Notes: generated by a model not told the origin, from the sequence alone. A stretch of DNA of 64,000 nucleotides from Shouchella miscanthi (GCF_007725405.1 NZ_CP042163.1:1178001-1242000); one strand, 5' to 3'; positions 54,987 through 64,000 are shown, counted from the stretch's first letter. Numbers and translations are program-made.

Positions 54987-56729
54987 ATGACGACTGAGCG
55001 AATACAGCGATGGACGAAGACTAGGCTAAGAGAGCATCTAAGTGTTATTCGTGGTGAACGACCACCAACCTTAGTACTCAAACATGCCACTTATTTAAAC
55101 TTTGCAAGAAGAAAATGGCTCGAAGCCAATATATGGATTGCTGATGATCAGATTGTTTATGTTGGACAGGAGATGCCTGAGACGTTAGGCGATGCCGAAG
55201 TAGTAGACTGTACAGGTCAATTTATTGTTCCAGGTTATATTGAACATCACGCCCATCCATTTCAATTATATAATCCCCTTAGTTTAGCTCAATATGCATC
55301 TGAGCGCGGGACTACCACATTGATTAATGACAATCTAGTTTATTTTTTAAACTTAGAAAAAAAGAAAGCGCTTTCTTTGATTGAAAAATTGGAAGAGCTA
55401 CCGACAACGATGTATTGGTGGACGAGATATGATTCTCAATCAGAATTGCTTAAAGATGATATGTTTTCTAATTCGAAAATTAAAGCATGGCTGGAGCATC
55501 ATCTCGTCGTTCAAGGTGGAGAGCTTACTTCTTGGCCGCGAGTTTTACAAGGTGACGACACAACTTTACATTGGATGCAAGAGACGACCCGTCTAAGAAA
55601 ACCAATAGAAGGGCATCTGCCGGGAGCATCTGAGAAAACGCTCTCGCAAATGGCGTTATTAGGTGTTACTTGTGATCATGAGGCCATTACAGGGGAAGAA
55701 GTTGTTCGGAGACTCGATGTTGGTTATACAGTGTCACTCCGTCATTCTTCTATACGACCAGATTTACCACGGCTATTTAAAGAATTAAAAGAGCTCGGTG
55801 TTGATTATTTTGGGCGCTGTTTGATGACAACAGATGGCTCACCCCCTTCATTTTACGAAGAGGGCATCATGAATAAATGCATACAGATTGCCATTGATTC
55901 TGGAATTGATCCAATCGATGCTTACGGGATGGCAACATATTATGTAGCGCGCTACTATAATATTGACCATAAATTAGGAATGATTGGACCTGGTCGCACT
56001 GCTCACCTGAACTTCTTGTCTGCAAAAGATTCGCCTACCCCTGTTAGTGTGCTTGCAAAAGGTCAGTGGATTTTACGCGATGGAGAAGCTGTTACGAAAG
56101 AAGCGAGTTTCCCATGGTCTGATTATGGTATTGCACCCATTGAATTTAATTGGACGCTTTCAGAAAACGAACTTCATTTTTCGATGCCAATGGGCATCGA
56201 AATGACAAATGCTGTTATCCTAAAGCCGTACCAAACTATGTTAGAAACAGCATCAACCGCCCTATCAACGGATCACGATGAATCCTTTTTCGCCATGATT
56301 GATAAGAAAGGTAAATGGCTAGTGACGACAACGCTTAAAGGATTTTCTACGTCTGTGATGGGATTGGCAAGTTCCTACTCATATACTGGGGATGTTATTT
56401 TAATTGGTAAGTCTCTTAAGGCGATGGTGCAAGCCTTTAACGAATTGAAAAAGCAAGGTGGAGGATTAATCCTTGTAGAAGAAGATCAAGTTATTGACCG
56501 AATTGAGCTCCCCTTACTTGGCATGATGTCGGATAAACCGATGGAAGTCATTATGAACCAAGAACAAAGCTTTACGAAGAAACTAAGAGAACGTGGCTAT
56601 AAACATGAAGATCCGATGTATAGTTTGCAATTCTTTTCATCCACTCACTTACCCTATATTCGGGTAACACAGAAAGGGATTTACGATGTTCGAAAGAAAA
56701 GAATTTTATTTCCGGCAATAATGAGGTAA
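54987..56729 (+). CDS. yerA: Adenine deaminase-like amidohydrolase YerA
   Basis: ATG 54987 (TTERIQRWTKTRLREH) gives 580 residues, the size of B. subtilis YerA; gagtg is a weak ribosome site, and ATG 54975 is possible. The metal-binding region is PGYIEHHAHPFQLYNP, and later blocks are EGHLPGASEKTLSQMALLGVTCDHEAITGEE, LRHSSIRPD and MTTDGSPPSFYEEG. The C-terminal part (MPMGIEMTNAVIL, STHLPYIRVTQKGIYDVRKK) is shared with Ade. It lies near purD and next to yerC, as in B. subtilis. Its true substrate is not settled. A perfect 18-bp palindrome lies inside it at 55361. Confidence 0.9.
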   Translation: MTTERIQRWTKTRLREHLSVIRGERPPTLVLKHATYLNFARRKWLEANIWIADDQIVYVGQEMPETLGDAEVVDCTGQFIVPGYIEHHAHPFQLYNPLSLAQYASERGTTTLINDNLVYFLNLEKKKALSLIEKLEELPTTMYWWTRYDSQSELLKDDMFSNSKIKAWLEHHLVVQGGELTSWPRVLQGDDTTLHWMQETTRLRKPIEGHLPGASEKTLSQMALLGVTCDHEAITGEEVVRRLDVGYTVSLRHSSIRPDLPRLFKELKELGVDYFGRCLMTTDGSPPSFYEEGIMNKCIQIAIDSGIDPIDAYGMATYYVARYYNIDHKLGMIGPGRTAHLNFLSAKDSPTPVSVLAKGQWILRDGEAVTKEASFPWSDYGIAPIEFNWTLSENELHFSMPMGIEMTNAVILKPYQTMLETASTALSTDHDESFFAMIDKKGKWLVTTTLKGFSTSVMGLASSYSYTGDVILIGKSLKAMVQAFNELKKQGGGLILVEEDQVIDRIELPLLGMMSDKPMEVIMNQEQSFTKKLRERGYKHEDPMYSLQFFSSTHLPYIRVTQKGIYDVRKKRILFPAIMR

Positions 56730-56808
56730 AATGAAACTACTTTGGTGCTTTACCACTTTAAAAAATAAGCGCATCGTAGAGAAGCACTTAACTCGAAAGG
56801 TGTGACGG

Positions 56809-57129
56809 TTGTTGCAAATTAATAAACTTAGAGGAAAAGAATTGGATCAGTTGTTTCAAGCGATTCTTTCTTTAAAAGACGTTGAAGAAGCGTACGAGTT
56901 TTTTGATGATCTTTGTACGATTAATGAAATACAATCACTTGCTCAGCGTCTTGAAGTAGCACGTATGCTAAGAGACGGTTACACGTATCATAAGATTGAA
57001 ACCGAAACAGGCGCAAGTACTGCAACGATTTCCCGAGTCAAGCGTTGTTTAAACTATGGGAACGATGGCTATCGAATGACGTTAGATCGGATTGACGCCC
57101 AGGAGCTTGAAGAAACACAGGATGTATAA
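56809..57129 (+). CDS. yerC: TrpR-like helix-turn-helix protein YerC
   Basis: A 106-residue YerC/YecD family protein with TTG start. The helix-turn-helix lies at LAQRLEVARMLRDGYTYHKIETETGASTATISRVKRCLNYG (about 45-85), like that of the Trp repressor. Regulatory target unknown. The gene order yerA-yerC is kept as in B. subtilis, though yerB is absent between them. A strong terminator follows. Confidence 0.9.
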   Translation: MLQINKLRGKELDQLFQAILSLKDVEEAYEFFDDLCTINEIQSLAQRLEVARMLRDGYTYHKIETETGASTATISRVKRCLNYGNDGYRMTLDRIDAQELEETQDV

Positions 57130-57134
57130 CGATT

Positions 57135-57164
57135 AAACCGCAGGCTCTTGCCTGCGGTTTTTTT
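57135..57164 (+). terminator. Terminator of yerC
   Basis: aaaccgcaggc, loop tctt, gcctgcggttt and a T-run: an 11-bp perfect stem. Confidence 0.9.
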
Positions 57165-57260
57165 ATGCAACAATAATCTTGCTAATTAGATTTCTAAAAA
57201 AGGATGGTACTAAGCGTCGAGATTCGCTACAATAGTCGTTAAAAACAAAAGGAGCCCTGT

Positions 57261-58988
57261 ATGAGTGAACCTACGTCTTTAAAAAACCAATTACGTGCGG
57301 CAAGTGGAGAGCAAGCATGTGATCTGCTTTTACAAAATGCAACAATTGTTGATGTATACACATGTTCAACGTTTCAAGGGAATATTGCGATCACAGATGG
57401 CATAATTGTTGGAATTGGTGCGTATACGAGTGGCAAAAAAGTAGTGGACGTTAAAGGGAAGTGGATTTGCCCTAGTCTTATAGACGGGCATGTACATATT
57501 GAATCAGGGATGGTTCGTCCAGAAGAGCTTGCTCGCGTTCTCATACCTAGAGGAGTAACAACAATTATTGCGGATCCTCATGAAATCGCGAATGTTGGTG
57601 GAGCAGATGCGGTGCGTTACATGATTGAAGCTTCAAAAGATATGCCACTAGACATAAAGATGATGGTACCATCGAGTGTCCCTGCTGCATCGTTTGAAGA
57701 AAACGGCGCAACTCTTTCTAGTAAGGATGCGGACGCCCTTTTTAAAGAAGGCAACGTCTATGGGCTAGGAGAAGTGATGGATTATCCGGCAGTATGTTCA
57801 GGGGACGACGAAATGTTGAGAAAGATATCTTTAGCAAAAACAGCAGGCCACCCAATTGATGGTCATGGTTCTGGCTTAGGTGAAAAAGCGCTTAATGCAT
57901 ATCGAGTTGTTGGGATTGAAAATGATCACGAAGCGATTACTGCTGAAGAGGCACTTGAACGAGTGAGAAAAGGCTTTTATGTCCTCATGCGAGAAGGAAC
58001 GGCAACACGAGATATGGAAGCCATTATACCATCTGTAACGCCATTCAATAGTAGACGTTTTGCTTTTGCTACAGACGATAAGCACTTAGACGATTTAATA
58101 GAAGAGGGCAGCATTGACTTTAATGTTCGTAAAGCGATTGAGCTTGGTCTTAATCCTTTGCAGGCGATTCAGCTAGGAAGTTTAAACGCCGCAGAATGCT
58201 TTCGATTACAGGATCGGGGTGCCATAGCCCCTGGAAAGAAAGCGACTTTTCTTGTTGTAAATGATTTGAATACGTTTGAGGTAGATAGTGTGTATGTTGA
58301 AGGTGAGAAAGTAGCTGAAAAAGGGACATTGCTGTCATCTTTGCGTTCACACGTAGAAGTACCATTACAATTGCTAAACAGCGTTCGTGTGAAGCCATTT
58401 ACAAAAGAGAACCTTCAGCTCCCACTAAAAAATAGTGACAAGGCAACCATTATTGAAGCGTCTTTAACCTCTATTGTGACGAAGAAAGCAGTCGAAAAAG
58501 TAGAAATAGAAAACAACTGCTTTAAACCAAACAAAAACCAGTTAAAGTTAGTTGTGATGGAACGTCACCATCAAAAAGGAACAATCGGAGTTGGGATCTG
58601 TAAAGGCATACCTATTAAAAAGGGGGCAATTGTTTCGACAGTTGCACATGATTCACATAATATTATTGCCTGCGGTGTCGATGATGACAGTCTTTACCAT
58701 GCAATAAATCATGTAGTGGAAATCGGTGGCGGAATGGCAGTAGTAGACGGCGACCGTGTTCTTGCAACCCTTCCACTCGCAATCGGAGGGTTGATGTCCA
58801 CACAGTCGACTAGTCAAGTGAAAACGGCGTTAAATAAACTTCAAGAAGCGTTAAAAGTAATAGGCTATCATGAGGAGATTGACCCTTTTCTGACGTTAGC
58901 TTTTCTAGCGTTACCTGTTATTCCTTCTATTAAGTTAACTTCAAAAGGGTTATTCGATGTTGAAGCGTTTTCCTTTATTGAACAATAA
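57261..58988 (+). CDS. ade: Adenine deaminase
   Basis: A 575-residue adenine deaminase (amidohydrolase family), adenine to hypoxanthine plus ammonia, for purine salvage. Metal ligands are seen in [11 protein letters not shown] (about 75-85) and [11 protein letters not shown] (about 106-116), then [15 protein letters not shown] near 200 and [15 protein letters not shown] near 273. The C-terminal domain [16 protein letters not shown] and [12 protein letters not shown] is typical of AdeC. ggagccctgt precedes the ATG. A -10-like TACAAT lies at 57228. It is a true Ade, unlike the more divergent yerA product upstream. Confidence 0.94.
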   Translation: MSEPTSLKNQLRAASGEQACDLLLQNATIVDVYTCSTFQGNIAITDGIIVGIGAYTSGKKVVDVKGKWICPSLIDGHVHIESGMVRPEELARVLIPRGVTTIIADPHEIANVGGADAVRYMIEASKDMPLDIKMMVPSSVPAASFEENGATLSSKDADALFKEGNVYGLGEVMDYPAVCSGDDEMLRKISLAKTAGHPIDGHGSGLGEKALNAYRVVGIENDHEAITAEEALERVRKGFYVLMREGTATRDMEAIIPSVTPFNSRRFAFATDDKHLDDLIEEGSIDFNVRKAIELGLNPLQAIQLGSLNAAECFRLQDRGAIAPGKKATFLVVNDLNTFEVDSVYVEGEKVAEKGTLLSSLRSHVEVPLQLLNSVRVKPFTKENLQLPLKNSDKATIIEASLTSIVTKKAVEKVEIENNCFKPNKNQLKLVVMERHHQKGTIGVGICKGIPIKKGAIVSTVAHDSHNIIACGVDDDSLYHAINHVVEIGGGMAVVDGDRVLATLPLAIGGLMSTQSTSQVKTALNKLQEALKVIGYHEEIDPFLTLAFLALPVIPSIKLTSKGLFDVEAFSFIEQ

Positions 58989-58996
58989 GTTGATAG

Positions 58997-59031
58997 AAAA
59001 AATAGTTCTCATTTTATGAGAACTATTTTTT
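58997..59031. terminator. Bidirectional terminator
   Basis: aaaaaatagttctcat and atgagaactatttttt form a 16-bp perfect stem with T-runs built into both strands, between convergent ade and the acylase gene. Confidence 0.9.
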
Positions 59032-59034
59032 GTT

Positions 59035-61437
59035 TTATTGCGGTATTAATGTAAGGTGCCGATCTGTTGATTGATAAATCGTTGGATCAATTGATGTCAC
59101 GTGGTAGTCTCCGTGGACCCAAGCTTCTCGCTGGTTATGATACGAATCGCTAAAGACATGGCCAGATTGACCGGGACCAACAAGGTGATGTGTATTCTCT
59201 AGATCCGACAAATCCATTACACCACGCCAGCCAGCTCCATTGGTTACTACGCCGGTATCCGTATTGTAGCTTGCTGCTTTGACGGTTATACGGCTTCCAT
59301 CAACGGGTAAAGGAGAACCGTTAAATAAATAATTTAAAGGAGATATGGCAGCAAGTGGGTGATTGAAAACAACTTTGTGAAACGCCCCCCACTCCCAGTC
59401 ATTAGGCGTTGTCCCTTGAAGTTCTGATGCCCGTTCAACGGCTTGTTGAAAACTTTTGTAAGCAAGGGTATCCAATCCACCTGCTTTTTCTATCCAAGGT
59501 CCAGGTTGCCCTTGACTCGCTGCCCGAATCATTTCATCAACAATGTTTGCTCTTCCTTCAAAGAGTCCGTAAAGGTCAGTTGGGATGTCGTCTTCGAAAA
59601 GTTGCTTTGTCAGGCCATCCATCCAAAAATGGAACAAGAGTGGTCCTGGTTCTTCTTTTCGATCTTCACGATTCCATGACTGAAGCATGGTTACTGCTTG
59701 TTGTTCGACGTCCGTTAACTCGCTCATTTCAAGTGCTTCAATAAGAATAGGGACAAATTCTTCTGCCTGCAAATTCACCACATCCATTTGCAGATTCATC
59801 ATGTCTTCTGCTGTATGATCATTTGAAGCATAGAGCACGTCAATAATTCGTTGATGTCGATAAGGTTGTGCCCATGTATGTGTAATGTGGTAAGGGTAGT
59901 CTTCCCCAACAATCTGATTATTTGCTGTTGAAATAATGCCTGATTCAGGGTTAATAATAGTTGGAAGTTCGTCCCAAGGAATGTAGCCTTTCCACTGATA
60001 TTTAGGGTCCCAACCTGGAACTGGTACTAATGCATCGTCTTCATCGGGGCGAATGGGGATGAGTCCGTTTGCTCGATAGGCAATCGTTCCATCCTTACTA
60101 GCAAACACAAAATTTTGCGCCGGAGCTTGAAAAGACGTCAGCGCATCGGCAAATGTATCCCAGTTATCGGCCCGATTAAAATCGAGAACAGCTTGTAATT
60201 CTGTTGTTGCCTCATGAGCTGTCCAGCGCATGGAGAGCGCATATTCCGCCTCTTCTTCAAAAGATGCATACTCTGATAAGAGAGGACCGTTTTTTGTAAT
60301 CGTAATTTCATGTTCGTATGGCTCTTGATCTGCAACGAGGATGGTTTCTGTTATCACTTCCGCTTCATACCACTCATCGTCATACAGAAACATTGATGCA
60401 TTATCAGGATGACGCTGCTCAAAATAAAGTTGCTGAACATCAGGCCCTACATTTGTTACGCCCCAAGCAATATCTTCATTTGATCCGAGGATAATTCCAG
60501 GAACACCCGCAAAAATCACCCCTGTTACATTTACAGATGGAGACGTTAGATGGGTTTCGTACCAAATGCTTGGTGTCGCTAACCCTAAATGCGGATCATC
60601 AGCAAGGAGAGGCTCACCGGAAGCTGTTCTTTCGCCAGCTAAAACCCAATTGTTACTACCTGAAAAAGGGTGTGGCAAGTAATTTGTCGTTGTTGCAAAA
60701 GCGGTTTCAATGTCGATCGGAACCGACTTGGCTAAATCTAGTATGACAGGCCCATCATTCGGGTAGGCAGGCATTAAATCAAGAGCCTCTTCTTCTGTCA
60801 CATGTTGCGCCAGCCAATGTCTGAACGCCTGGCCTTGCCAATTCCCGCTTAAGTCATAGGCCATATATTTGCCGATTGTTAAAGAATCTAACGGTTCCCA
60901 CGGGGTGGGTTCGTATCCAGCTAGCCGAAACTCAATGGGAAGTTCTCCATTATCAATAGCGCGTTCCATAAACGCATTAACCCCAGCCGCATACGCTTCT
61001 AAATAACCGTATGTTTCTTCATCATATGCTGCCTCTGATGCTTCTGCTGCTCGTCGTAATCCAAATGTACGGAAGTAACGGTCTTGATCAAGCATGCTCT
61101 CACCAATGACTTCTGCTAATTGACCAGATGCTTGTCTGCGACTGAGATCCATTTGAAACAAACGATCTTGAGCCGTAACAAAACCTTGTGCGAAATAAAG
61201 GTCATAGTCGTTATTTGCTTCAATATGCGGAACCCCTTGATCATCTCGATAGACAGATACTTCCGCTGATAATCCATTCAGCTCTAACGTTCCTAACTCT
61301 TGTGGAATGGGCTTTTGAATTTGCAGATAAGCCCAAACGAGGACTGCTAGAACGATAAAGATCAACCCGCCTAGTGTAATAAAGATCGTTTTTTTCCAAG
61401 GAAACTGTTTTGGTTGTTTCGTTTTTATCGTTTCCAT
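59035..61437 (-). CDS. Penicillin acylase family N-terminal nucleophile hydrolase
   Basis: An 800-residue member of the penicillin/AHL acylase family. An N-terminal anchor (TIFITLGGLIFIVLAVLVWAYL, about 17-38) fixes or exports it. The alpha part has YFAQGFVTAQDRLFQMDLSRR (about 81-101). Autocleavage should expose Ser261 in PFSGSNNWVLAG, the catalytic nucleophile. The beta part has conserved ADDPHLGL near 280 and NEDIAWGVTNVGPD near 322. Family members cleave beta-lactam side chains, acyl-homoserine lactones or other amides. A cre-like site lies 20 bp upstream of the ATG. Confidence 0.9.
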   Translation of the reverse strand: METIKTKQPKQFPWKKTIFITLGGLIFIVLAVLVWAYLQIQKPIPQELGTLELNGLSAEVSVYRDDQGVPHIEANNDYDLYFAQGFVTAQDRLFQMDLSRRQASGQLAEVIGESMLDQDRYFRTFGLRRAAEASEAAYDEETYGYLEAYAAGVNAFMERAIDNGELPIEFRLAGYEPTPWEPLDSLTIGKYMAYDLSGNWQGQAFRHWLAQHVTEEEALDLMPAYPNDGPVILDLAKSVPIDIETAFATTTNYLPHPFSGSNNWVLAGERTASGEPLLADDPHLGLATPSIWYETHLTSPSVNVTGVIFAGVPGIILGSNEDIAWGVTNVGPDVQQLYFEQRHPDNASMFLYDDEWYEAEVITETILVADQEPYEHEITITKNGPLLSEYASFEEEAEYALSMRWTAHEATTELQAVLDFNRADNWDTFADALTSFQAPAQNFVFASKDGTIAYRANGLIPIRPDEDDALVPVPGWDPKYQWKGYIPWDELPTIINPESGIISTANNQIVGEDYPYHITHTWAQPYRHQRIIDVLYASNDHTAEDMMNLQMDVVNLQAEEFVPILIEALEMSELTDVEQQAVTMLQSWNREDRKEEPGPLLFHFWMDGLTKQLFEDDIPTDLYGLFEGRANIVDEMIRAASQGQPGPWIEKAGGLDTLAYKSFQQAVERASELQGTTPNDWEWGAFHKVVFNHPLAAISPLNYLFNGSPLPVDGSRITVKAASYNTDTGVVTNGAGWRGVMDLSDLENTHHLVGPGQSGHVFSDSYHNQREAWVHGDYHVTSIDPTIYQSTDRHLTLIPQ

Positions 61438-61456
61438 TTGACCCTCCCTTTTTTAA

Positions 61457-61470
61457 AGAAAACGCTTTCG
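61457..61470 (-). promoter_or_regulatory. Candidate catabolite-responsive element before the acylase gene
   Basis: Minus strand CGAAAGCGTTTTCT. The core GAAAGCGTTTTC fits the cre consensus, with mismatches only at the two outer bases. It is placed where bound CcpA would block transcription. Confidence 0.5.
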
Positions 61471-61575
61471 AATAGTCATTTCGAATCATTTTAGCAAACT
61501 CCTGCATATTCGTTGCGTTTTTTTTAGACTCCTTCATACTAAAGATACACTATGCTTGAATGAGGAGGAATACAT

Positions 61576-62436
61576 ATTATTATTATTGAAAATGACTTGT
61601 TGCAAGTTGAAATTGCTCATAAAGGTGCAGAAGTTCAGAAGGTTACTCATAAAAGCATGGCTCAAAATAGAATGTGGTCGGGTGATCCAGCTTACTGGGG
61701 AAGAGTATCCCCCATTTTATTTCCTATTGTGGGTGGGTTAAAAAATGAAACGTATTCGTATAAGGGAAAGTCATATACACTTCCTCGTCACGGGTTTTTA
61801 CGGGATCAAATATTTGTAACCGATTCACTATCAAAAACGAAAGCAAGCTTTCATTTTGAATCCTCTGGGCAGTTTGCACATGTGTATCCATTTGAATTTA
61901 CTATTTATATCCAATATGAATTGCATGAAAACGCTTTACATGTTCATTGGCAGGTAGTCAATGATTCCAACGAAGACATGTTGTTTTCAATTGGAGGACA
62001 TCCAGCTTTTTCCCTCCCAATGAAAGAAGGCGCCAAAGCAGAAGACCATATCCTTACATTGCAATCAGAGAAAGAGGTAACGTCGTTTCAAGTAACGAAC
62101 AACTTGCTGAAAAAGGTAGAGTCATTACCACAGTCGTTTTCCCTTGCACCACATTGGTTTAAAGACGATGCCCTCGTATATAAAGGAATCGATACTGTGG
62201 AAATTGTTTTGAAGGAAGAAACCAAACTACGTGTTGATCTTCACGGTGCGCCTTATGTTGGCATCTGGTCACCATATAAAGAAGAAGAGGAAGAACTTGC
62301 ATTTGTTTGTATTGAGCCTTGGTACGGGATTGCTGATAAGTGGGATGCTACTGGAAACTTAGAAGATAAAGAAGGAATCCAGAGGTTAAAACCAAGTAAC
62401 CATTTTAAAGCGTTTTATCAGATAAGTTTTAACTAA
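61576..62436 (+). CDS. Aldose 1-epimerase family protein (LacX-like), apparent ATT start
   Basis: A mutarotase-fold protein of about 286 residues. Signatures include SPILFPIVGGL (about 45), LPRHGFLRD near 70, SIGGHPAFSLPM near 138 and CIEPWYGIADKWD near 251. Such proteins interconvert anomers of sugars or bind phosphorylated sugars. No ATG, GTG or TTG exists between the in-frame stop at 61561 and TTG 61597. The strong gaggagg (61562) is 7 bp from ATT 61576, and the frame from that codon encodes IIIENDLLQVEIAHKGAEVQ, the family's normal N-terminus. TTG 61597 would remove the first strand. Confidence 0.85.
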   Translation: MIIIENDLLQVEIAHKGAEVQKVTHKSMAQNRMWSGDPAYWGRVSPILFPIVGGLKNETYSYKGKSYTLPRHGFLRDQIFVTDSLSKTKASFHFESSGQFAHVYPFEFTIYIQYELHENALHVHWQVVNDSNEDMLFSIGGHPAFSLPMKEGAKAEDHILTLQSEKEVTSFQVTNNLLKKVESLPQSFSLAPHWFKDDALVYKGIDTVEIVLKEETKLRVDLHGAPYVGIWSPYKEEEEELAFVCIEPWYGIADKWDATGNLEDKEGIQRLKPSNHFKAFYQISFN

Positions 62437-62760
62437 ATAGATGGTTTAATTAACAAAAGTAGAATAATAGATTGTTAATCATACTTTTGAAATAAATGGA
62501 GAGGCTTTAGTTTTATTTAAAGTCACTCTATTTTCTAGGTTGTTGTTAAGAATACCAAGATTGATATGTACTTCTTATCGCATCAAATAAAAGAAATGAA
62601 GCTGAAGCTTTACATAGTTCCGATAGCAAACAAGTCACTTAGAGATTAGAACTTTTAAACTAGATTTAATAGAAATTACAGAAAAGTATACTATTTTATA
62701 ATTATTTATGTTAAAATTAAATTCAGAAAATACATAACTTTTAATATGGAGGGCGTCAAC
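62437..62760. other. AT-rich intergenic stretch with weak promoter signals
   Basis: No gene is seen. TATACT (62687-62692), with the poor -35 TTTAAT 16 bp upstream, and TATAAT (62696 region) are candidates for transcription of the small secreted protein gene. The base composition is clearly more AT-rich than the neighbouring genes. Confidence 0.4.
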
Positions 62761-63087
62761 ATGAAAAAAATAAAAAGTCTATTAATTGTCTCATTGTCAG
62801 CCACTGCTTTTTTGCTAACGTCTAACGACGATGTCCAGGCATCTACTACCACTAGTCATCAACAACTTACATCGGTAGGAGAAGAAATTTCGATAGAGTC
62901 TTCTTCACGATATGTTCAAGTCTCAAGGTTCTATAGAGATGGTCAAAGTATTCCTACTACTATTAGATACAATAGCAATGGTTATTCTGGAACACTAAGA
63001 ATTCAACAAATTGTTAGAGCCGATGGTGGCTGGGTCTACATATATCATGGAAATGTCACATGTTCTGGCAATTGTCCGATTTCCTAA
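62761..63087 (+). CDS. Small secreted protein with C-terminal cysteine pair
   Basis: A 108-residue product. The ATG at 62761 follows ggagggcgtcaac. The first 30 residues are a Sec signal peptide with likely cleavage after VQA. The mature chain is Ser/Thr-rich at first, then a compact region IRYNSNGYSGTLRIQQIV and GGWVYIYHGNVTC, ending CSGNCPIS, where the two Cys may form a small disulfide loop. The GYSGTL and WVYIYHGNV pattern resembles repeats of unnamed secreted Bacillus proteins. The function is unknown; an antimicrobial or surface role is only a guess. AT-rich flanks hint at recent gain. Confidence 0.65.
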   Translation: MKKIKSLLIVSLSATAFLLTSNDDVQASTTTSHQQLTSVGEEISIESSSRYVQVSRFYRDGQSIPTTIRYNSNGYSGTLRIQQIVRADGGWVYIYHGNVTCSGNCPIS

Positions 63088-63120
63088 TTAGTGTAAATTA
63101 TTGTGATAATCATTAAAGAA

Positions 63121-63159
63121 TAAACTGAATTGATTTCCAGTCAATTCAGTTTATTTTTT
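63121..63159 (+). terminator. Terminator of the secreted protein gene
   Basis: taaactgaattga and tcaattcagttta form a perfect 13-bp stem, followed by TTTTTT. It may also serve the convergent lyase gene. Confidence 0.85.
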
Positions 63160-63186
63160 AATGTATTTAAACGCTAGTGGTGCTAA

Positions 63187-64000
63187 TCAATCTGTTAATG
63201 CACTTGTTTTACCTGCTTTCATAACCATACCAGGCAGGGGCTGAGGGAACCAGTTTTGGATCATCTGAGCCGTTTGAATAAGACGATCAAGGTCTACACC
63301 TGTTTCTACATCCATCTCGTGAAACATATGTACCATATCTTCGGTACAGACATTTCCTACTGCGAGTGGTGCGTATGGACACCCTCCTAAACCACCAACT
63401 GATGCATCAAAATGGCGAACGCCAGCCTCGTAGCCAGCAAGGGTGTTGGCTAGAGCTAAACCACGCGTATTATGAAAATGGAGACCAAGTTTTAATTCGC
63501 TTCCAAACTCATCATACAATGAAGCGACTCGTTCTTTTACCATAGAAGGGTTTGCCATGCCAGTTGTATCTCCGAGGACAATCTTACTTGCACCTGCTGT
63601 TAAGAAGCTCTCAACCATTTTCAAGAGAGAAGAAGAAGGAATCATCCCCGTAAACGGGCAACCAAAGGACGTAGCAAGAATTGCTGTCACTGGCTTCAGT
63701 TGTTGTGCTTCTTTAATATGGGGCAGGAGGTCTTCCAAGCCTTCCTGAACAGATCGCTTTGCGTTTTTTAAGTTAAACGCATCGCTGACAGCAATAGATG
63801 TGTGTAAATGGGTGATGGAGGTCATCATGGCACGATCGATACCGTGACTATTAAGAGCAAGTCCGGCTACTTGGATATGAGACGGGCGGTTCCATTGGGC
63901 CAAAATTGCTTCAGCATCAGCCATCGCAGGAACCAGTTTTGGATGGACAAAAGAAACCGCTTCCAATTTTTCGAGACCAGAATGGACTAGATGTTCAAGC
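63187..64000 (-). CDS. Hydroxymethylglutaryl-CoA lyase, 5' end beyond right edge
   Basis: The frame is open to the window edge, and the residues LVHSGLEKLEAVSFVHPK continue the family sequence upstream of the first possible start, so the gene is cut. About 270 residues are visible. The metal and catalytic motifs are LHFHNTRGLALAN, and GGLGGCPYAPLAVGNV holds the signature Cys. The enzyme splits HMG-CoA into acetoacetate and acetyl-CoA, at the end of leucine breakdown. The rest of a leucine or isovalerate operon would be expected to the right. HMG-CoA lyase is the best match in the HMGL-like aldolase group. Confidence 0.88.
   Translation of the reverse strand, partial: LEHLVHSGLEKLEAVSFVHPKLVPAMADAEAILAQWNRPSHIQVAGLALNSHGIDRAMMTSITHLHTSIAVSDAFNLKNAKRSVQEGLEDLLPHIKEAQQLKPVTAILATSFGCPFTGMIPSSSLLKMVESFLTAGASKIVLGDTTGMANPSMVKERVASLYDEFGSELKLGLHFHNTRGLALANTLAGYEAGVRHFDASVGGLGGCPYAPLAVGNVCTEDMVHMFHEMDVETGVDLDRLIQTAQMIQNWFPQPLPGMVMKAGKTSALTD

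Noticed and set aside
54878-55090. N-terminal extension of the 66-residue minus-strand gene
   Set aside because: It is antisense to the yerA start, and the ribosome site at 54877 supports the short form.
61597-61599. TTG 61597 as start of the aldose-epimerase gene
   Set aside because: The strong ribosome site is about 28 bp away, and the first conserved strand would be lost.

Overview
The window looks like a chromosomal segment of a spore-forming, osmotically challenged member of the Bacillaceae. The best guess is an alkaliphilic or halotolerant Bacillus relative such as Alkalihalobacillus or Shouchella. The genus is inferred from gene content only. The reasons are a complete Bacillus-order purine operon (purEKBCSQLFMNHD) flanked by yebG on one side and yerA/yerC on the other, a gerABC-type spore germination operon, glycine-betaine synthesis and uptake genes (gbsAB, gbsR, opuA), strong GGAGG ribosome binding sites and frequent TTG/GTG starts. 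No rRNA, tRNA, CRISPR array, transposase, prophage or integration site was seen.

Layout. 0-2 kb: 3' end of a cytochrome P450 and a short-chain fatty-acid transporter. 1.9-6.4 kb: osmoprotection locus 1 (gbsB, gbsA, gbsR on the minus strand, with a divergent lone OpuAC-like lipoprotein). 6.4-10.4 kb: a two-gene RNA repair cassette (pnkp-hen1). 10.5-23.4 kb: mixed accessory genes. These are a lipoprotein, acetyltransferases, a secreted lipase, two futalosine-pathway menaquinone genes (mqnB-mqnD) followed by a split chromate transporter, a MerR/TipAS regulator, a PadR-controlled membrane operon with a 26-bp tandem repeat at its promoter, a type III polyketide synthase with its methyltransferase, and a TIM-barrel isomerase. 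23.2-37.3 kb: yebG, a degenerate CPBP protein and the 12-gene purine operon, preceded by two PurR boxes, a promoter and a purine riboswitch. 37.4-41.1 kb: germination receptor operon. 41.2-50.1 kb: membrane transporter, M20 peptidase, PhzF protein, acetyltransferase, then a two-component system and ABC-2 exporter arranged like the lnrJKLMN linearmycin-resistance locus. 50.2-54.1 kb: osmoprotection locus 2 (a GbsR-family regulator divergent from opuAA-AB-AC). 54.2-59.0 kb: small membrane proteins, yerA, yerC and adenine deaminase. 59-64 kb: penicillin-acylase family protein, aldose-epimerase family protein with an apparent ATT start, a small secreted protein, and a 5'-truncated HMG-CoA lyase.

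How the parts fit. GbsB and GbsA oxidise choline to glycine betaine, and OpuA imports ready-made betaine. Each locus carries a GbsR-type regulator, and the same operator-like motif (TCGTTTAA, an 8-bp gap, AAACAAA) lies just downstream of the -10 element of both gbsAB and the lone opuAC-like gene. The purine operon makes IMP from PRPP, while ade and perhaps yerA handle purine salvage at its downstream flank.

I found no wholly new system. The most interesting items are the two OpuAC-type receptors with opposite order of their halves, the shared osmoprotection operator, the Pnkp/Hen1 cassette, the ATT start codon and the PadR-promoter repeats.
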